Assembly (NCBI GenBank): GCA_029962745.1
Contig: CM057162.1
Span: 20,616,491-20,680,490 of the forward strand
Direction: 5' to 3'
From: Echinometra lucunter
Lineage: Eukaryota; Echinodermata; Echinoidea; Camarodonta; Echinometridae
Length of the DNA: 64,000 nucleotides
Of this stretch, positions 1 through 12,290 are shown piece after piece (the stretch's first letter is position 1; each line of letters begins with the position of its first letter). The notes under the pieces were generated by a model. It had not been told where the DNA came from. It worked only from the letters and a program-made list of their open reading frames with translations, and searched no databases. The position numbers and the translations under genes were made by a program.

Positions 1-405
1 CCTCTGTACCAAATTTGAACAAAATCCCTCTAGAAACGTGGTCAGTATCGCACACACAAGGATATGACGCGGCTGCTGAATCCAAAGTATCCTTTGGCAT
101 ACTGTTGGGGGATACAATTACTATGATGCAAATACGACAAAAAGATGAAAATCTTTACAGCCATTCTCAGAGCCTGGCATTAATATTTGGTATCTGTACT
201 CAGTTGCCAAAGTTTATGTCGCTGAAGCTTCAAAACTGAATACAAAATAATACACAGTACATTTCAATCCCCTATCTCATAACAAATGTCTCAAGTAAAA
301 AGAAGACTTAATTCAATTAATTTTGCCAATCCTATTGGTTTTAATGTATTTAATGAATTAAGGAGCTGTGCCTGGAACATTAACAGCACTTATATTCACA
401 AGCAT
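1..405. other. Downstream flank of the PRDM-like gene
   Basis: No coding signal is recognised. On the minus strand an ATTAAA sits near 352-347, about 55 bases past the TAA, and could serve as a poly(A) signal if the gene ends at 406. Confidence 0.3.
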
Positions 406-660
406 TTATCTACCTGTCGATGGTGCTGTCTCGATTCCAAGCTTCCTACCATACTCCTCCCCATAGAAGGTCAGAAGTTCTGTGCCAGCTTTGATAGGTT
501 TGTAAGCCAGGTAATAGATGTCTTCACCATCCTGGTATGATCTCAAGTTCTGTTCGGACTCCTTGCAGGCACAGTTGACATAGCGCATCCAATTGCTCTT
601 GGTCTTGTCCTGGGCATCCACACAGTGGATGACCTCGCCTTGGCCTCCGTCACTTCGAAT
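406..660 (-). CDS. PRDM-like coding exon 3 (second half of the PR domain, stop)
   Basis: Acceptor TTTCAATCCCAG. It codes the catalytic half of the PR domain (NWMRYVNCA, EQNL, ELLTFYGEEYG) and runs to TAA at 408-406. A weak alternative donor sits three codons before the stop, so whether this is the terminal exon is not settled by the window. Confidence 0.82.
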   Translation of the reverse strand: MRSDGGQGEVIHCVDAQDKTKSNWMRYVNCACKESEQNLRSYQDGEDIYYLAYKPIKAGTELLTFYGEEYGRKLGIETAPSTGR

Positions 661-3600
661 CTGGGATTGAAATTGCAAATAGGTTAAATAAATCGTAATA
701 AAACAGTGCGGAAAACGGAAAGGAAGCAATGGAAAAAATAGAATGATAGGGGAGGATTAAAGTAGTACAAGATGCAAGGTAACCTTAAGTCTTACCGGGT
801 AAACCTGCTCATCTGGACTCGTTCATATGGTCCAAACCTTTGTCTGCAAAGCCTCACACTACTTTGATACTCAAGCCAACCCAACATTATTCAAACTAGA
901 TCAATCCATTATTTTACCTCCAAGGCATATCCACTTTTGTAGCCTACAATCTTGCCCATCTTGAATTTTCTTCCCTCATTTACAGCAAAAATGCATCCAA
1001 TGAATCATCTACTCTCCACACAAGCTCATAATCTCTATTCAAGCAGTCACCTTGTGTTTTATCAACTGTCATCACATCAGGCAAAACCGCTTTGGCACTT
1101 TGCTGTTTTGTCCAACTTGGACTTTTTCCTCTCCATGTGGACAAACCATGTTCCTTTCTCTTTCTTCCATGTCCTTCATCACTGAGACACCAAATCCAAC
1201 CCAAGTCAGAGTTCTTTAAATCAATCATGGATCATAAAACCAATCTAAATCAATTTATCATGTTACCTCCCAGGCATAGCCACTTTTGTAGCCTGCAATT
1301 TTGTCCACCTTGACTCCTTCATATGGCCCAAATCTTGTCCCTTCTTCCAAGTCTCTTGACGCCCAGACACCTAGGCCTGCATCAGGGATGCCTGAGTCCC
1401 GAATCTCCAGATCTTCAGGCAACGTCTTGCTAGCACGGCCTGGACATACCTCAGGGGCTGGGGAATCATCAACACTGCAGGTGACCTTTGGTTTGGTGGT
1501 GACTCTCTCAGGGATCAGGTAGGCACTGACTGAAATACAAAAGATTAGAAACAGGTAAACATTTAATGGCCATATATCAATAAGAGACAAAAGCACATAG
1601 GCCAAGAAGTCATAATGGGGACGCAAATATTTCGAATTTTTACACAAGCCCCAAAGAATATACTGCAAAATATCAAACTACATGTACATGTAGGCCCCCT
1701 TTAGACATAGTAGTATAGAGCCTTGTAAACAATTAGTCAATATCACTCTGCCAAATATATTTGCACTTAAAAAGTGTTTCCAAGAATAAGACTTAATCCT
1801 ACATTAATCTTTACTTCCTTGTTCTTTCCCTAAATGTCAATACATTCCAATTCAAGGAACATTCTGCCAATTAACCTTTAGACTGTATCATCTAATAATT
1901 CAAACACCTTTGGTACATGTATATCATGGATTCTCTTGAAGCAAACATTTCAAATTCTGTTGCTTGTGTTATCACTGCATTACCCTGCTACACACATGCA
2001 TATCAAGGATGCATTGTACACCACTATGCAAAACTTCCAAGTTGGTATCAACTAAGTTTAGATCAAGGAGTTTCCAGAGCTGGAGTCACATCTAACTCAT
2101 TCCCTTTGATCCATGTTCAATGCCACCAGGCAAAAATATGTCAGGCATGTGCTTAACTGGATCTTCCTTGCAGATGCGTAGACAAAAGATTCCTGTCTGG
2201 CTTCAAACTTACAGGCCATTTTCAAAGGGAAATATACTTTTGTAATGATAATTACTTTTCGCTACCACTCGTCTGATAATATGAGCAGTACACAGTCCTT
2301 ACCTTTACAAGAGGCAAGCGAAAGGAATGGTGCAAAATTTCCTGAAATATGGATCAAAATTACTCGACTGGGCATGTGTGGGCACTAATCTGACATGTAA
2401 CATCATAAATTACTGTACTTTTAACATACTCCCTTTTTATTTTCATTTGCCGCAAGTAATCGGAAAAGTGCCAAATTGTGGGTTTTCGGATTGCCAAATT
2501 GTACTATTTTTCACAAATTAAAACTGCTATCATCCGACATACGCAGATTTCTGGACACATTTAGGCTTTTGTTACGATTTGTGCCCTAACTTGCAACATT
2601 AGCGCCAGCTCTAGTATCTGGAAAATGACAGGCTTGGCTTGTACACCGCGGAGGTACATGTACAGTGTACAGTTCGCTACATTGGTCGTTGGAAAGCGAA
2701 AAGGGAGTATCCGAATTCTACAAGGACAGAAATGAAAACAACACGTAAATTTTGGTGCTTCCAAATTTGTGGATTTCTGACACGCGAAAAAAAACATCCT
2801 GGCAAGAATGCTGCCTCCACCTATATTAAGTTAATTTCATGGCCTTAAACTGTTCTTAAAATCATTCTTATAACCAGAATAAAAAACTGGATGAATCCTC
2901 GACTGCGGGCAGTCGAGATTTATGCCTCCGCCTTTGTGAGATCAGAAATATATCACTTTTAATTATCATTAATAATGGGAAATGTATTAGGATACATCTA
3001 GAGTACAAAAGTGGAAAAAATCTATGACCTTTGACCTCTGACCTTGTAACCCCAAAATCTAATCAGATCGCTGTCACTCCCATATGCATACATGAGCCAA
3101 GTTCGAAGCTGATCCGTCACAGGATTTGTAAGTTATTGTGCAAACAAGCCATTTTCATACATAAAATAACCTCTGTAGCCTTTGACCTTTAACCTCATGA
3201 CCCCAAATCTTTCCAGATCTGTCCCTCCCATATGCATAGATCATCTAAGTTAGAAGTTGATCAGTTATATGGTTCATAAGTTATCGCAAGAACGAGCCAT
3301 TTTCATGTATATGACCTCTGTGACCTTTGACCTCGTGACCCCAAAATCTAATCAGATTATTTTCCCTCCCATATGCATACATGAGGTAAGTTTGAAGTTG
3401 ATACATGTACGTAAAATGGTGAAGTTATCGCAAGAACGAGCCATTTCCATGTACATGACCTCTTTGACCTTTCACCTCGTGACCTCAGAATCTACTCAGA
3501 TCATTGTCCCTCCCATATGCATACATAAGCCATGTTTGAAGTTGATCCGTCAAATGGTTCTTTAGTTATCGTGAGAACCAGAACGAAAACTGGATGGACA

Positions 3601-5110
3601 ACCTGAAAACGTGTCTCCTCATAGACACGCATATATATAGTTAAAATAACTATGGTTGATAACAAAACCAAAAAAATCTTTAATTTTGTGCATACATACA
3701 TACATATGGCTGTGCCCTCTGAACTTTGACTTACAAATTCCCACTTCAGATCACCTTCCTATGGCAATATTAGTAGCACCTAGGTTAAAGTTCATGTACG
3801 TAGTTATTGTGAAATCGCATTAACAAGGCTAAAACATGAAATCTGGGAAGTGACCTCTGTGACATTGATCTTTGACCTACACTTTAAAATCTAATCAAAT
3901 TGGCTTTTTATGGTTATGCATACTAGCACCAAGTTTGAAAGTCAAATGGTTCTAGGATATTGCATCTGAAACAAAGCTACAGCCTGAAATCTGGAACTGA
4001 CCTCCGTGACCTCTAACCTTTGATTCTTGAAATATCTACCCCAAATCAACTCAGATCATCTTCCTGCGATGAGACATACTAGCACCAGGTTTGTAGTTCA
4101 CATTTAATGGAATATCGCAATAATCGCATTAACCAGGGTAAAACCTGAAATTTTTGGAATTGACCTCAGTGAACTTTGACCTTAGACCTACTACACACCT
4201 TTAACTCTAATCAGATATGCTTCCTACTACATACATGTACCTTTAACTCTAATCAGATATGCTTCCTATAGTGATGCATGACAACACCATGTTTGAAGGT
4301 CATAACTCAAATGGTTCTTGATATATTTTGTCAACAAATCTAGAACCTGAAATTTCAAATTGACCCCTGTGACCCTTGAACCCCAAAATCTAATGAGATT
4401 GTCTTCCTGTTGTGTTTCATACTAGATAGCATCAAGTTTGAGGTTCACATTTCAAATGGTTCTTGAGATATTGCATTAAACTTGGTTCACACCTGATATT
4501 CTGGAAATGACCCAACTTCCTTGGGGACCTTTGAGGCTTTGGCCTACATACATGTACCCCCCAATCTAATCAGATTGTCTCCCTATGGTGATACATACTA
4601 GCACCAAGTTTGAAGTCCATTCATGTATTTCAAATGGTTCTTGAGATATTGTGTTGAGGCTAATACCTGAAATTTCATAAATTGACCTTTAATACCTTTG
4701 ACCTGTATTCCTTTAAGTCTATTCAGATTGGCCTCCTATGGAGATACTAGGATCAAGTTTAATGTTCTTTTCCTCAAACAGTTTTTGAGATAGTGCGTTA
4801 GTCAAGTGTGTCATGTGCACATGTTAAAATGTGAAGAACGAAAAACTCGGCAAACTCATCGCTGATTTTCTGGCTCATTTTCAACAGGAAGGGGAGTTTT
4901 TCGGAATTCATCATTTTTTTGACCAAAAATTTTTTTTGTTCTTTCACATTTGAGTCGTGCCCATGCAACATGCTCGACTAGTGGTTACATCATGGTTGGG
5001 AAAATGTTCCTTCACCACCTTCATTAGGGAGAGGCATAAAATAGAAAATTAAGACAACTAATTGTAGATTCGTGATCAAAGTTACCTTGCTCCGGTTTGT
5101 CCTTCTCCAT
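406..5110 (-). CDS. PRDM7/9-like PR/SET-domain protein (three coding exons)
   Basis: Likely histone-lysine methyltransferase of the PRDM7/9 type, acting on chromatin. Exons 5086-5110, 1267-1529 and 406-660 (read on the minus strand) join in phase (1, then 0) to give 180 codons and a TAA stop. The PR/SET domain spans about residues 45-170: DSGIPDAGLGVWASRDL near 53-69, FGPYEG at 75-80, GYKSGYAWE at 88-96, NWMRYVNCA at 119-127, EQNL at 132-135 and YGEEYG at 162-167. These match the PRDM9 PR domain in order and spacing, and the C-terminal tyrosines are present. No KRAB, SSXRD or zinc fingers are encoded here. A possible splice donor (ACAG/GTAGAT, junction at 414/413) overlaps the last codons, so a longer isoform could continue to exons left of the window. 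The start ATG has a strong context (A at -3, G at +4). The PR/SET call is firm; the exact family member is less so. Confidence 0.82.
813..844 (-). pseudogene. Decayed copy of the middle of the PR-domain exon
   Basis: About 27 of 32 positions match 1309-1339. In the right frame it reads RFGPYERVQ against RFGPYEGVK. It is a different part of the exon from the 912-964 fragment and lies downstream of it, so at least two duplication units are implied. Confidence 0.5.
912..964 (-). pseudogene. Decayed copy of the 3' half of the PR-domain exon
   Basis: 46 of 53 positions match the end of coding exon 2 and its donor (1261-1313). It still reads KIVGYKSGYALE followed by a GTAAAA donor. The rest of the exon is not recognisable upstream, so it looks like a degenerate duplicate in the last intron. 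Confidence 0.65.
1267..1529 (-). CDS. PRDM-like coding exon 2 (first half of the PR domain)
   Basis: Acceptor TTTGTATTTCAG and donor GGGAG/GTAACA. It codes a Ser/Pro linker, then the N-terminal half of the PR domain (LPEDLEI to GYAWE). The reading frame is open throughout and matches PRDM9 at DSGIP, GLGVW and FGPYEG. Confidence 0.85.
1530..2879. other. PRDM-like intron, left part
   Basis: AT-rich non-coding sequence. No exon or clear repeat structure is recognised apart from scattered CATGTA motifs. Confidence 0.5.
2880..4790 (-). repeat. Dispersed repeat: degenerate array of TGACCTTTGACC units
   Basis: About 14 imperfect units of 110-190 bases, each carrying TGACCTCTGTGACCTTTGAC, AATCTAATCAGAT and a CAAGTTTGAAG stretch. 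It starts with CGACTGCGGGCAGTCG and GCCTCCGCC, the mirror image of the right end of the block at 21.2-21.96 kb. Units become more diverged toward 4.7 kb. It lies in the PRDM-like intron. Confidence 0.75.
5086..5110 (-). CDS. PRDM-like coding exon 1 (start codon)
   Basis: Eight codons (MEKDKPEQ) plus one base, then donor CAAG/GTAACT. The leftover G joins TC of the next exon to make GTC (Val), so the phase agrees. Confidence 0.7.
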
Positions 5111-5198
5111 GATTGCACAGACTCAGGCTGACATCTCATGAAGCAATGACATCCCAGTGTTGTCTGTACTCAGTAGTAGGCATCTATAGCAACAGTGA
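5086..5198 (-). other. 5' UTR part of the PRDM-like start exon, with two upstream ORFs
   Basis: A strong acceptor (T8 CAG, AG at 5200-5199) precedes about 88 bases of leader. The leader holds two short upstream ORFs of 15 and 9 codons in different frames, both ending before the main ATG. If transcribed as drawn, they would be expected to damp translation. The exon start is inferred from the splice signal only. Confidence 0.45.
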
Positions 5199-5199
5199 C

Positions 5200-6409
5200 T
5201 GAAAAAAAATGAAGTATACAGAGAATTTGAAAATGTTGGTTTGTAATCTTGGGCAAGCTATCCATAGCACAAATTTCATACAGCCTCAGTAATATACTCA
5301 GACACTTTGGTTATCCTCTTCCTAATTTCGTAACATACTGATTTCTTCTCCAAACTATTTCCTGCATGAACTTTTGAATATTGACTCAAGAAGCCATAAA
5401 TGATGAATCATGCAATAATGGAATTACATTATGGAAAGAAAGACTTCACACTCTCCCTGCCTGAAGGCTGATATAAGGACTGGTTTCGATAAAGGTGGCG
5501 AGCTCGGCTCAAGAGAATGTGTACTCCACATAAAACCCATCAAGGACAGGCACATTTGGACAGACTATAATCACCTTTAGAAGCTTATAATCACTAAAGC
5601 CTATGCACATTTTTTTACAGGAACAGGAGCCTACAGTCCTCTCCTGCAGCATAGCACAGACCTATGAAGAAAATTTACTGCACTCCACACTTACTACATG
5701 GCACCAGTATGAAGCATCATAAAGGGAATGTCTGCAAAGTTTCCCCAGGCACAACAACTATTCAAACAAGTCTTTGGTCTCCCTAGAACAGCATCAGATG
5801 AAGTCGTACATGTACCTTTTGAGTAATCAAATGGATATTCAGTAGATCTTTCTGATCAGGCAAATTTTGGATCTCCAAAATGAACGAGTCGAGCATCTAT
5901 TTCACCATGTCTTATCGAAAAGTGTGTATCCCTTTTATCAAAATACAGAAAATCAACTTAAAGAAATAAAGATCGGGGTACTCTCTTCCTACAACCAATC
6001 ATAGATGTACTGCACATGGAAGAGCAACTTAAATTTAAAGCAAAACAAGAAACAAGGGTAATACTTATTGACAATGTTCAAAAAGCTATTGAATCAACTG
6101 GCTTATTATGGAAGATACATGTAAAGCAGACAAAACTTTGGTTACCAATGACTCCTATAATCACAGACCAGCAGCTCAAGAGTCCATCAGAAAAAAGAGG
6201 GGATCTCATCTTGCAATGCATGCCAGATACACTTAGTCCAGTCAAAACTTGTCACTACAAGGAAGACAATAAGATCTATTTGCCAACTTGGCCACCAGTC
6301 CACCATGATGTGGAAGACAATGTTTGTTTTGTTGTTCCAGCGCTGCGCTCCATGTACAGTGTTCTCAAAAGAAATGAGATATCTCACAAGTAGAAATAAC
6401 AGGAAATAC

Positions 6410-6451
<42 letters not shown>

Positions 6452-7384
6452 CATGGTTTAACCTTAATGACAATGCAGCACTAATTAGCTGTACTTCTAC
6501 CAAACCACCTTGCTACCGTTACATTTCTATGTTTCAATGGATCCTACATCCTACTATTCATCTCAAAATGCTTATTACCAGTGCATCAATCTACCATTTC
6601 CTCTCTCCAGTACCAAAAGCACTGATGGCAAATACATAAGTGCAACTCAAAGTGCACACAGCTGCAGATCTCCCATCATTGGTCATATGCATTATGGACT
6701 GAGGATGTTTGTTTGGGTTGTTGAGACTACATGAACTGCAGATTGAACTAGCCTGTATTGCCACTTGCCAACTCTACTGCTTTATGTGTAATCTAAACTC
6801 CAACTGAATTGGTTTGTTTGGGTTGGTGGGACTACATTTTCATGAGGGGGAGGGGGGGGGGGGGGGGAGATCGTGGTAACAACATTTCAAAAAAATTAAG
6901 CATTCACCCCCGCCCTCCTCAGAATGAGATTTTGTCATTCCTGTATTGAAACTACATGTATTATAGGTGAGGTAACCGGGTTTTAAAAGATGATTTTATT
7001 TCAGAACTTGAAATTCTTTATACCTGAGGGTAGATTGTTAGACAAATCTGCCTTTTAGATTAAAAGCTTGAAGACAAGTTCATTGTACATGTAGGTGATG
7101 TCATGAAACTAAAAGCAAGGGAATCCTTCCAAAGGGGGCAAATGAGTTAAAGGAGGAGTAACTGGTGAATGATATAGAAATATATACAGCTGTTATTTGT
7201 AAATTATCAAACAAGGCGATAGCCAAGTGTTTCGCTCTAACTGCGTGCAATCATTCTAGTAAATTGATTCTTATTATCAGTGAACTACAAAGAATTGATT
7301 ATCTCTGTGATTAGAATGTACATTCTGAGAAAGCTTCCTCTGGATGATTCTTTCCCTGATCCATCTTACAGGTCCATGAGCAGC
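5200..7384. other. PRDM-like 5' intron: unique sequence with simple repeats
   Basis: Contains (CT)n at 6412-6448 and a G-rich run near 6846-6869. An open frame at 6016-6393 has no recognisable domain and is not called a gene. Confidence 0.4.
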
Positions 7385-7720
7385 TCTACATTTGACCTTT
7401 GACCTAAATCCATGACCTTTAGCCCCCAAATAAAAGGCCCCTACAGGGCATCTACAATCCAAGTTTGGTTACAAATGGGCTTATGGTTGTAAAGTTTCCG
7501 ACCCATGCAGTAGAAACTTGCAGGTAAATTTTAACATTTGACCTTTGACCCCCCCAAATAACATCAAGGTCCCTGTAACTCTGTAAGGCATCTACATGTA
7601 CATTTACCATCCAGGTTTTGTTACAACAGGCAAATGCTTGCAAAGCTATTCCAAGTTTCTTGTTATAAACGGACATACAGACACCCCTAAGGATCCCTTT
7701 AATAATAGTCTCATCCACCT
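7385..7720 (-). repeat. Second TGACCTTTGACC-type dispersed repeat
   Basis: Carries TTTGACCTTTGACC with CATCTACMATCCAAGTTTGG and ends with AACGGACATACAGAC and CTAAGGATCCCTT. A closely related copy lies at 58985-59335. This family shares the TGACCTTTGACC motif with the 2.9-kb block but has a different body. Confidence 0.7.
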
Positions 7721-8085
7721 TGTTGCTTGACAAAAACGAAAGTTTATATTGAAAAAAGTTTCAAAGTCAGTTGGTGGTTAAATTACATGAAAAAAGAAAT
7801 TTGTCTTTAGAGGGCATGTATATCGAATTTGGTTGCAGTTGTGACATGACATTGCTTGAAAAGGGTTGCCTAGCTGGATCTCTCTTTAAAAAAAAAAAGG
7901 CAATAAATTGGACAAGAATGTTCCCTAGCCTAGTAACAGTTACGAGTGGAGAAGGTGCATGCATGTCATTATGTATGGGCAAGCCTGAATCCGATGGTAA
8001 TAAGATTTCTGTAAAACTGTAAAGTGCACTGAGACATAGAAAGGCACCATAAAAATCCAGAATATCATCAGGCTTAAATGTTCGG

Positions 8086-8112
8086 AGGGGGGGGGGGGGG
8101 GGGGGGGGGGGT

Positions 8113-8152
<40 letters not shown>

Positions 8153-8157
8153 GGGGG
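8086..8157. repeat. Poly-G tract of about 70 bases
   Basis: Almost uninterrupted G on the plus strand. It can form G-quadruplex structure and is a typical spot for assembly length errors. The long proline frames on the other strand are artefacts of it. Confidence 0.9.
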
Positions 8158-8758
8158 AATATAATGCCAAAGGGTGGTCCCAAATTTGGCAAGCATATGT
8201 GGCTCACATCATGTGTACATTAATATCATATAATAATCACACTCCAGCTCCATCCTCCCCCCCCCCCCCCCATCATCATTGTCCAAGTCACCTCCAGTCA
8301 AGGCTAAAGCAAACACAATGATCCATTTCTGCATGCACACAATCGTGACAATCAGAAATAACATTCTGAAAAAAAGAAGCCAGAAACTGCAATGTAAAAA
8401 GCAGTTTTAAGTCATTGTCACTCTGCCATCAATTCACACACGCAACACAACCACGCCATGGCCATGGCCCATGCAACTGTCCGCATAGGACCTCCACAAC
8501 ACAGAGCACCGGCACCATACAAGCAGAACGTGGATGGGCTTGCCGCTTGCATGGCGGAGATTATGCGAGCTATGCATTGCAAACCCCAATTACAGCCAAC
8601 CACGCCACACACATACATGTATAGATCTACACACACAAAGCTACATGCACGTACAGGTTGTCCAATATGCCAACTGCACACCGTACACAGAAATAAACGT
8701 CAAAATGAATCTCACATGGCTTACACCCAAAAATGTCCATTCAATTTCTAATACTTAC

Positions 8759-8950
8759 CGGAAATACGAAAAATTCTTTTACATCACGACATCGGGGAAA
8801 GAATATGCACATGCCAACGATCCAATTCCGGGAAGATTTTGTCCGTTTTAAAATACGAAATTTTCAGGACAAAAACAAGACGTCCATTTCGGATATATGC
8901 GAACAAAGTCCCCGTTCTCGCACATGTACAGTGCCTATATATACGCGTGC
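8759..8950 (-). promoter_or_regulatory. Candidate promoter and 5' non-coding exon of the PRDM-like gene
   Basis: On the minus strand a TATATATAG box lies near 8944-8936. It is followed by non-coding sequence and a near-perfect donor CCG/GTAAGT at 8759/8758. The surrounding 8.4-9.2 kb is richer in CG dinucleotides than its flanks. The donor could splice to the acceptor at 5199. This is inferred from signals alone. Confidence 0.35.
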
Positions 8951-9416
8951 GTCTACCTCGTTGTATTGTATTGTACACAAATATCGACCACTGCATGCAT
9001 GCACTGCACTTGAATGACATGCGCATGCGCTTATTGTCAGTCTCTATCTTGAGCTTGCATATTGCATGCCTTGAGCTTTTCTACTTGAGCGAGCTTTGTC
9101 CTCCGAGTCACACTGATCTCTGCACGTACTTGTACTGTAAACGCAGAGCAAGTACGTACACCGCTGTCCGCCTGCACGTCTGCAGATGGGAATTGACTCG
9201 ATAGGTTAGAGGTCGGGGCATATGGGAGGGATGTGGCTGCATGGAAGTTGTTGTGATCCATGTACATCATCTCAGGTCAAGGCCGGGCAGTGGCTGCCTA
9301 AAGGGAAACTATTTTGGTATCTAGTTGTTGTTGTTGAATTGAGTTTTTACAGACGTGTATCAATCCCATATGATTATTTACATCTGGGACCGACCTTTAA
9401 CGTCACCATCCGAAAG

Positions 9417-9568
9417 ACGTGGCAAATGTAGATTCATATCTTGCCAAAGGATATAATTATGACGCGGCAGGGATTCGAACCCCGGACCTTGTGGTTCAAT
9501 TCCGGAGACTTATCCACTGAGCCACAACACCTCTACGTGGCAAATGTAGATTCATATCTTGCCAAAAG
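9417..9568 (-). repeat. tRNA-derived SINE head flanked by direct repeats
   Basis: On the minus strand TGGCTCAGTGGATAAG (A-box like) and GGTTCGAATCCC (B box) are spaced as in a tRNA promoter. Direct repeats of about 30 bases (ACGTGGCAAATGTAGATTCA and onward) flank it at 9417 and 9535. The acceptor stem does not close, so it is a SINE and not a tRNA gene. Confidence 0.65.
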
Positions 9569-10761
9569 ACTGGGTGCCATTTTTTAAAATATCGAAATAT
9601 ATATACCATAGCCCCGCAAAGTAGTCAGTCCAACCGTCTGTTATTACAGTTAGTTATTTTGGTTCATAGGCCTACCCCTACTGGAATTTGGGTTCTAAGT
9701 GCCGATCTGCATGCATTGACCACCCCGCGGCTAAGTCATTAGCCTACATCTTAATTTGAGAGCTAGAATGGGCCGGACGTCGGTAGTTCAAACGCATTTA
9801 TTTCCAGTTATTCAAATAAACAGCAAAATAATGAAACAACAAATTGACATTCATGGCGATGGTATTGATAACAAAATATGACATGATATACAATCATAGT
9901 GATTACATAAATAATTGGCCCTATGACTGGCAGTACCCAGGTTCAAAACGCTAATGTGACCTTTGGTATGGGCCTATCATCATCATGATCACACTGATGA
10001 TCATCATCATTATCACCGAGCTGATCCTTAGCTTTCAAACTATAGCAGGCCGCCTATTATCATGAATCATGATATCAGCCGGGGGGGGGGGTAGAGGCCG
10101 GGTAGTTGGACCCAGAAAGTACCCCCTTTTTTTATATCAGTTTCAAAAAAAAAAATATATATCACCCCAAAGTGTGCACCAGATCGTTCAAATTTTAAAA
10201 AATGCAAAAGCTCCCTATGATCATGTAGGAGCTCGGAGGGGGAGGGCTCCTCCTCATGCTCTGTGATGGACGCTTTTCAACGAGTTTGAAAAAGACAACC
10301 CATAAACACGGAGCTGTTCATATGACTTGAAAATTAATTCCTCATGATGCACCACTTGGAGGGGATACCCTACCACGTCCGCTTGCATGGGTATGATTGC
10401 TTCATTAAATTCATTCACAATTCCTTCTAAAGGCTGATTGGATGAATGCTTGACTGCCTCAAGATATAGCCCCCTCCCCCGGGAGAGGGGGGGGGGGGCG
10501 GCACTGCTATTACAAGGTGGAAACCATATGATAGTACACAAAAACGCGTAAAAAGGGTTGTTTTTCACGGACGGGCGATGTACGAGCATACAGTGAAAAT
10601 GGTATTAAATTAATTGAAAAAATCAGAAAAAAAAAGGTATACTCTTAAAACAGCTTCTATGTGTGAAAGGGTATCTTTTCAGACTTGATCATTGAAAACA
10701 ATCTTGTTTAGGGTGGTGAAAACATGACAAAATACTTGTTTAGGGTATTCTAAGAACGAAT
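9569..10761. other. Intergenic, no gene seen
   Basis: AT-rich sequence with short G runs (10081-10090, 10489-10498) and a small ATCATCATGATGATCATC cluster near 9980. Nothing coding is recognised. Confidence 0.5.
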
Positions 10762-10845
10762 ACCGATGTGTTGGCTCAGTAGGTAGAAAGTCCGCCTCAC
10801 AATCGGGAGGTCGTTGGTTCGAACCCGGCCGCGTCATAACAAAAG
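10762..10845 (+). repeat. tRNA-derived SINE head
   Basis: TTGGCTCAGTAGGTAGAAAG followed by GGTTCGAACCC with tRNA-like spacing. It belongs to the same family as 9417-9568 but lies on the plus strand. The paired ends are imperfect, so it is not called a functional tRNA. Confidence 0.6.
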
Positions 10846-12290
10846 ACGTTAAATGATGGGAGTTGCTGCTACCTTCTTTGGCGTTCAAGAATTGAAAGGG
10901 ATAGAGCAACGTCGATCTGGCGTTGCTCAGTGGCTGCCGGGCCCACGATCAATTGGGCAAAAAGAATTTCCACTTTCGGACAATAAAATTTTGAGATTTT
11001 TCTTTTTGGAGAAGGATATAATTGCTTGTTTAGGGTCCATTTTCAAAGTCCATGTACGAGCATGGTGTCCACCTTGTAATGACAGTGGCCCGGCCGCCCA
11101 CCCCCCCCCCCCTCCCCCCCCCCTTCCCATGCATGGATTGGCATGTCCATGTTCCGTTGATCCTAAATGATTTGTTATTTCGCAAGATTCAAAAGATCAA
11201 CAACCCTAACCATTTGAACTTAACAGAACCATAGGCCCATTCCGACATTTTCACAAGCATAAAACCTATAGAACCAATGTGAGTATGTTGGAAAGATATG
11301 TGTCAAGGGTAGGGGGCTAAACATGGGAAATGGGAAGGGGGAGGATGGAGGCCGATCGATTCGCTTTTGAGGGCTGATCAAATCGAAATTCCCTACATGA
11401 GTTCATTGCCACCCACGAAGTAGATGGTGCTCTCCAGAATATGCCCTTGCCGAAGAAATTAACAACAACAACAACAACAAATACAAAGCGACAATAAGAG
11501 AAGAAAATGATTATATAGTAGAACCGTTTTAGGTATAAGCTCCTTGCGAGAAGCCATGGTTCAGTGAATGCTCGAAAGTCTTGTGAGGGAAAGAAAAAGG
11601 AGAAGAAGAAAGGTCGAATTATCTCGTCTAATGGTAGGAGTGTCGTGTTTGTGTGATCGAATCTTAGATGAGGAGCCATTAAACGATGCGAAAGGTACAA
11701 GTTCTATATACAGTTCAAACTCGAAGTATTTATTTGACAAAGTTCAAAAACTCTCAATCTCTCGATACAGTTATCTTCGTTAGAGTTGCCAGAAATATAT
11801 TATGTTTTGTCTGTCGATGGTTACAAGTCAAGTCCTCTCGATTAGAGAAACTTCACTCTCAGAAAAGTTTTGGGGAATCAAACAGTGTTGGGTGAGTGAC
11901 TTCTGATTGGTCTATAGTTGTTCTGTCTATCATGATTGCTGGGGAGTGGTTATGAAGAGTGTAAATGACTTGGGCTGGTACTATGAGTCATCGTTCTTAG
12001 AACTTGGGTTCCTTGAAGTTAACTCTGGGGTAGTCATAATTTGTGGTCAGTTTGGGAGTAAAATGATAATGAGAAGGTGATAACAGGAGTGGAGGAAAGG
12101 TGAATGACTGAAAGGGTGACAAGAAGTGATATTCATTAAAGTACTACATAACAGGAGATAGAGAGCAGGCCTACAAAAAGTGCCCAAATTGAACTGATCA
12201 AGGGCACCAGTCCCTCCTTATATAAGACTGATCTGACATGGAGTCATTTTGTCAGCGTGCATTAATTTGATTGAATAAGAATAAGAATAA

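Noticed and set aside
6016..6393. 125-codon plus-strand frame
   Set aside because: No recognisable domain, no splice partners; lies in a PRDM-like intron.
7767..8207. Poly-proline frames on the minus strand
   Set aside because: Produced by the poly-G tract; no homology and no codon signal outside it.
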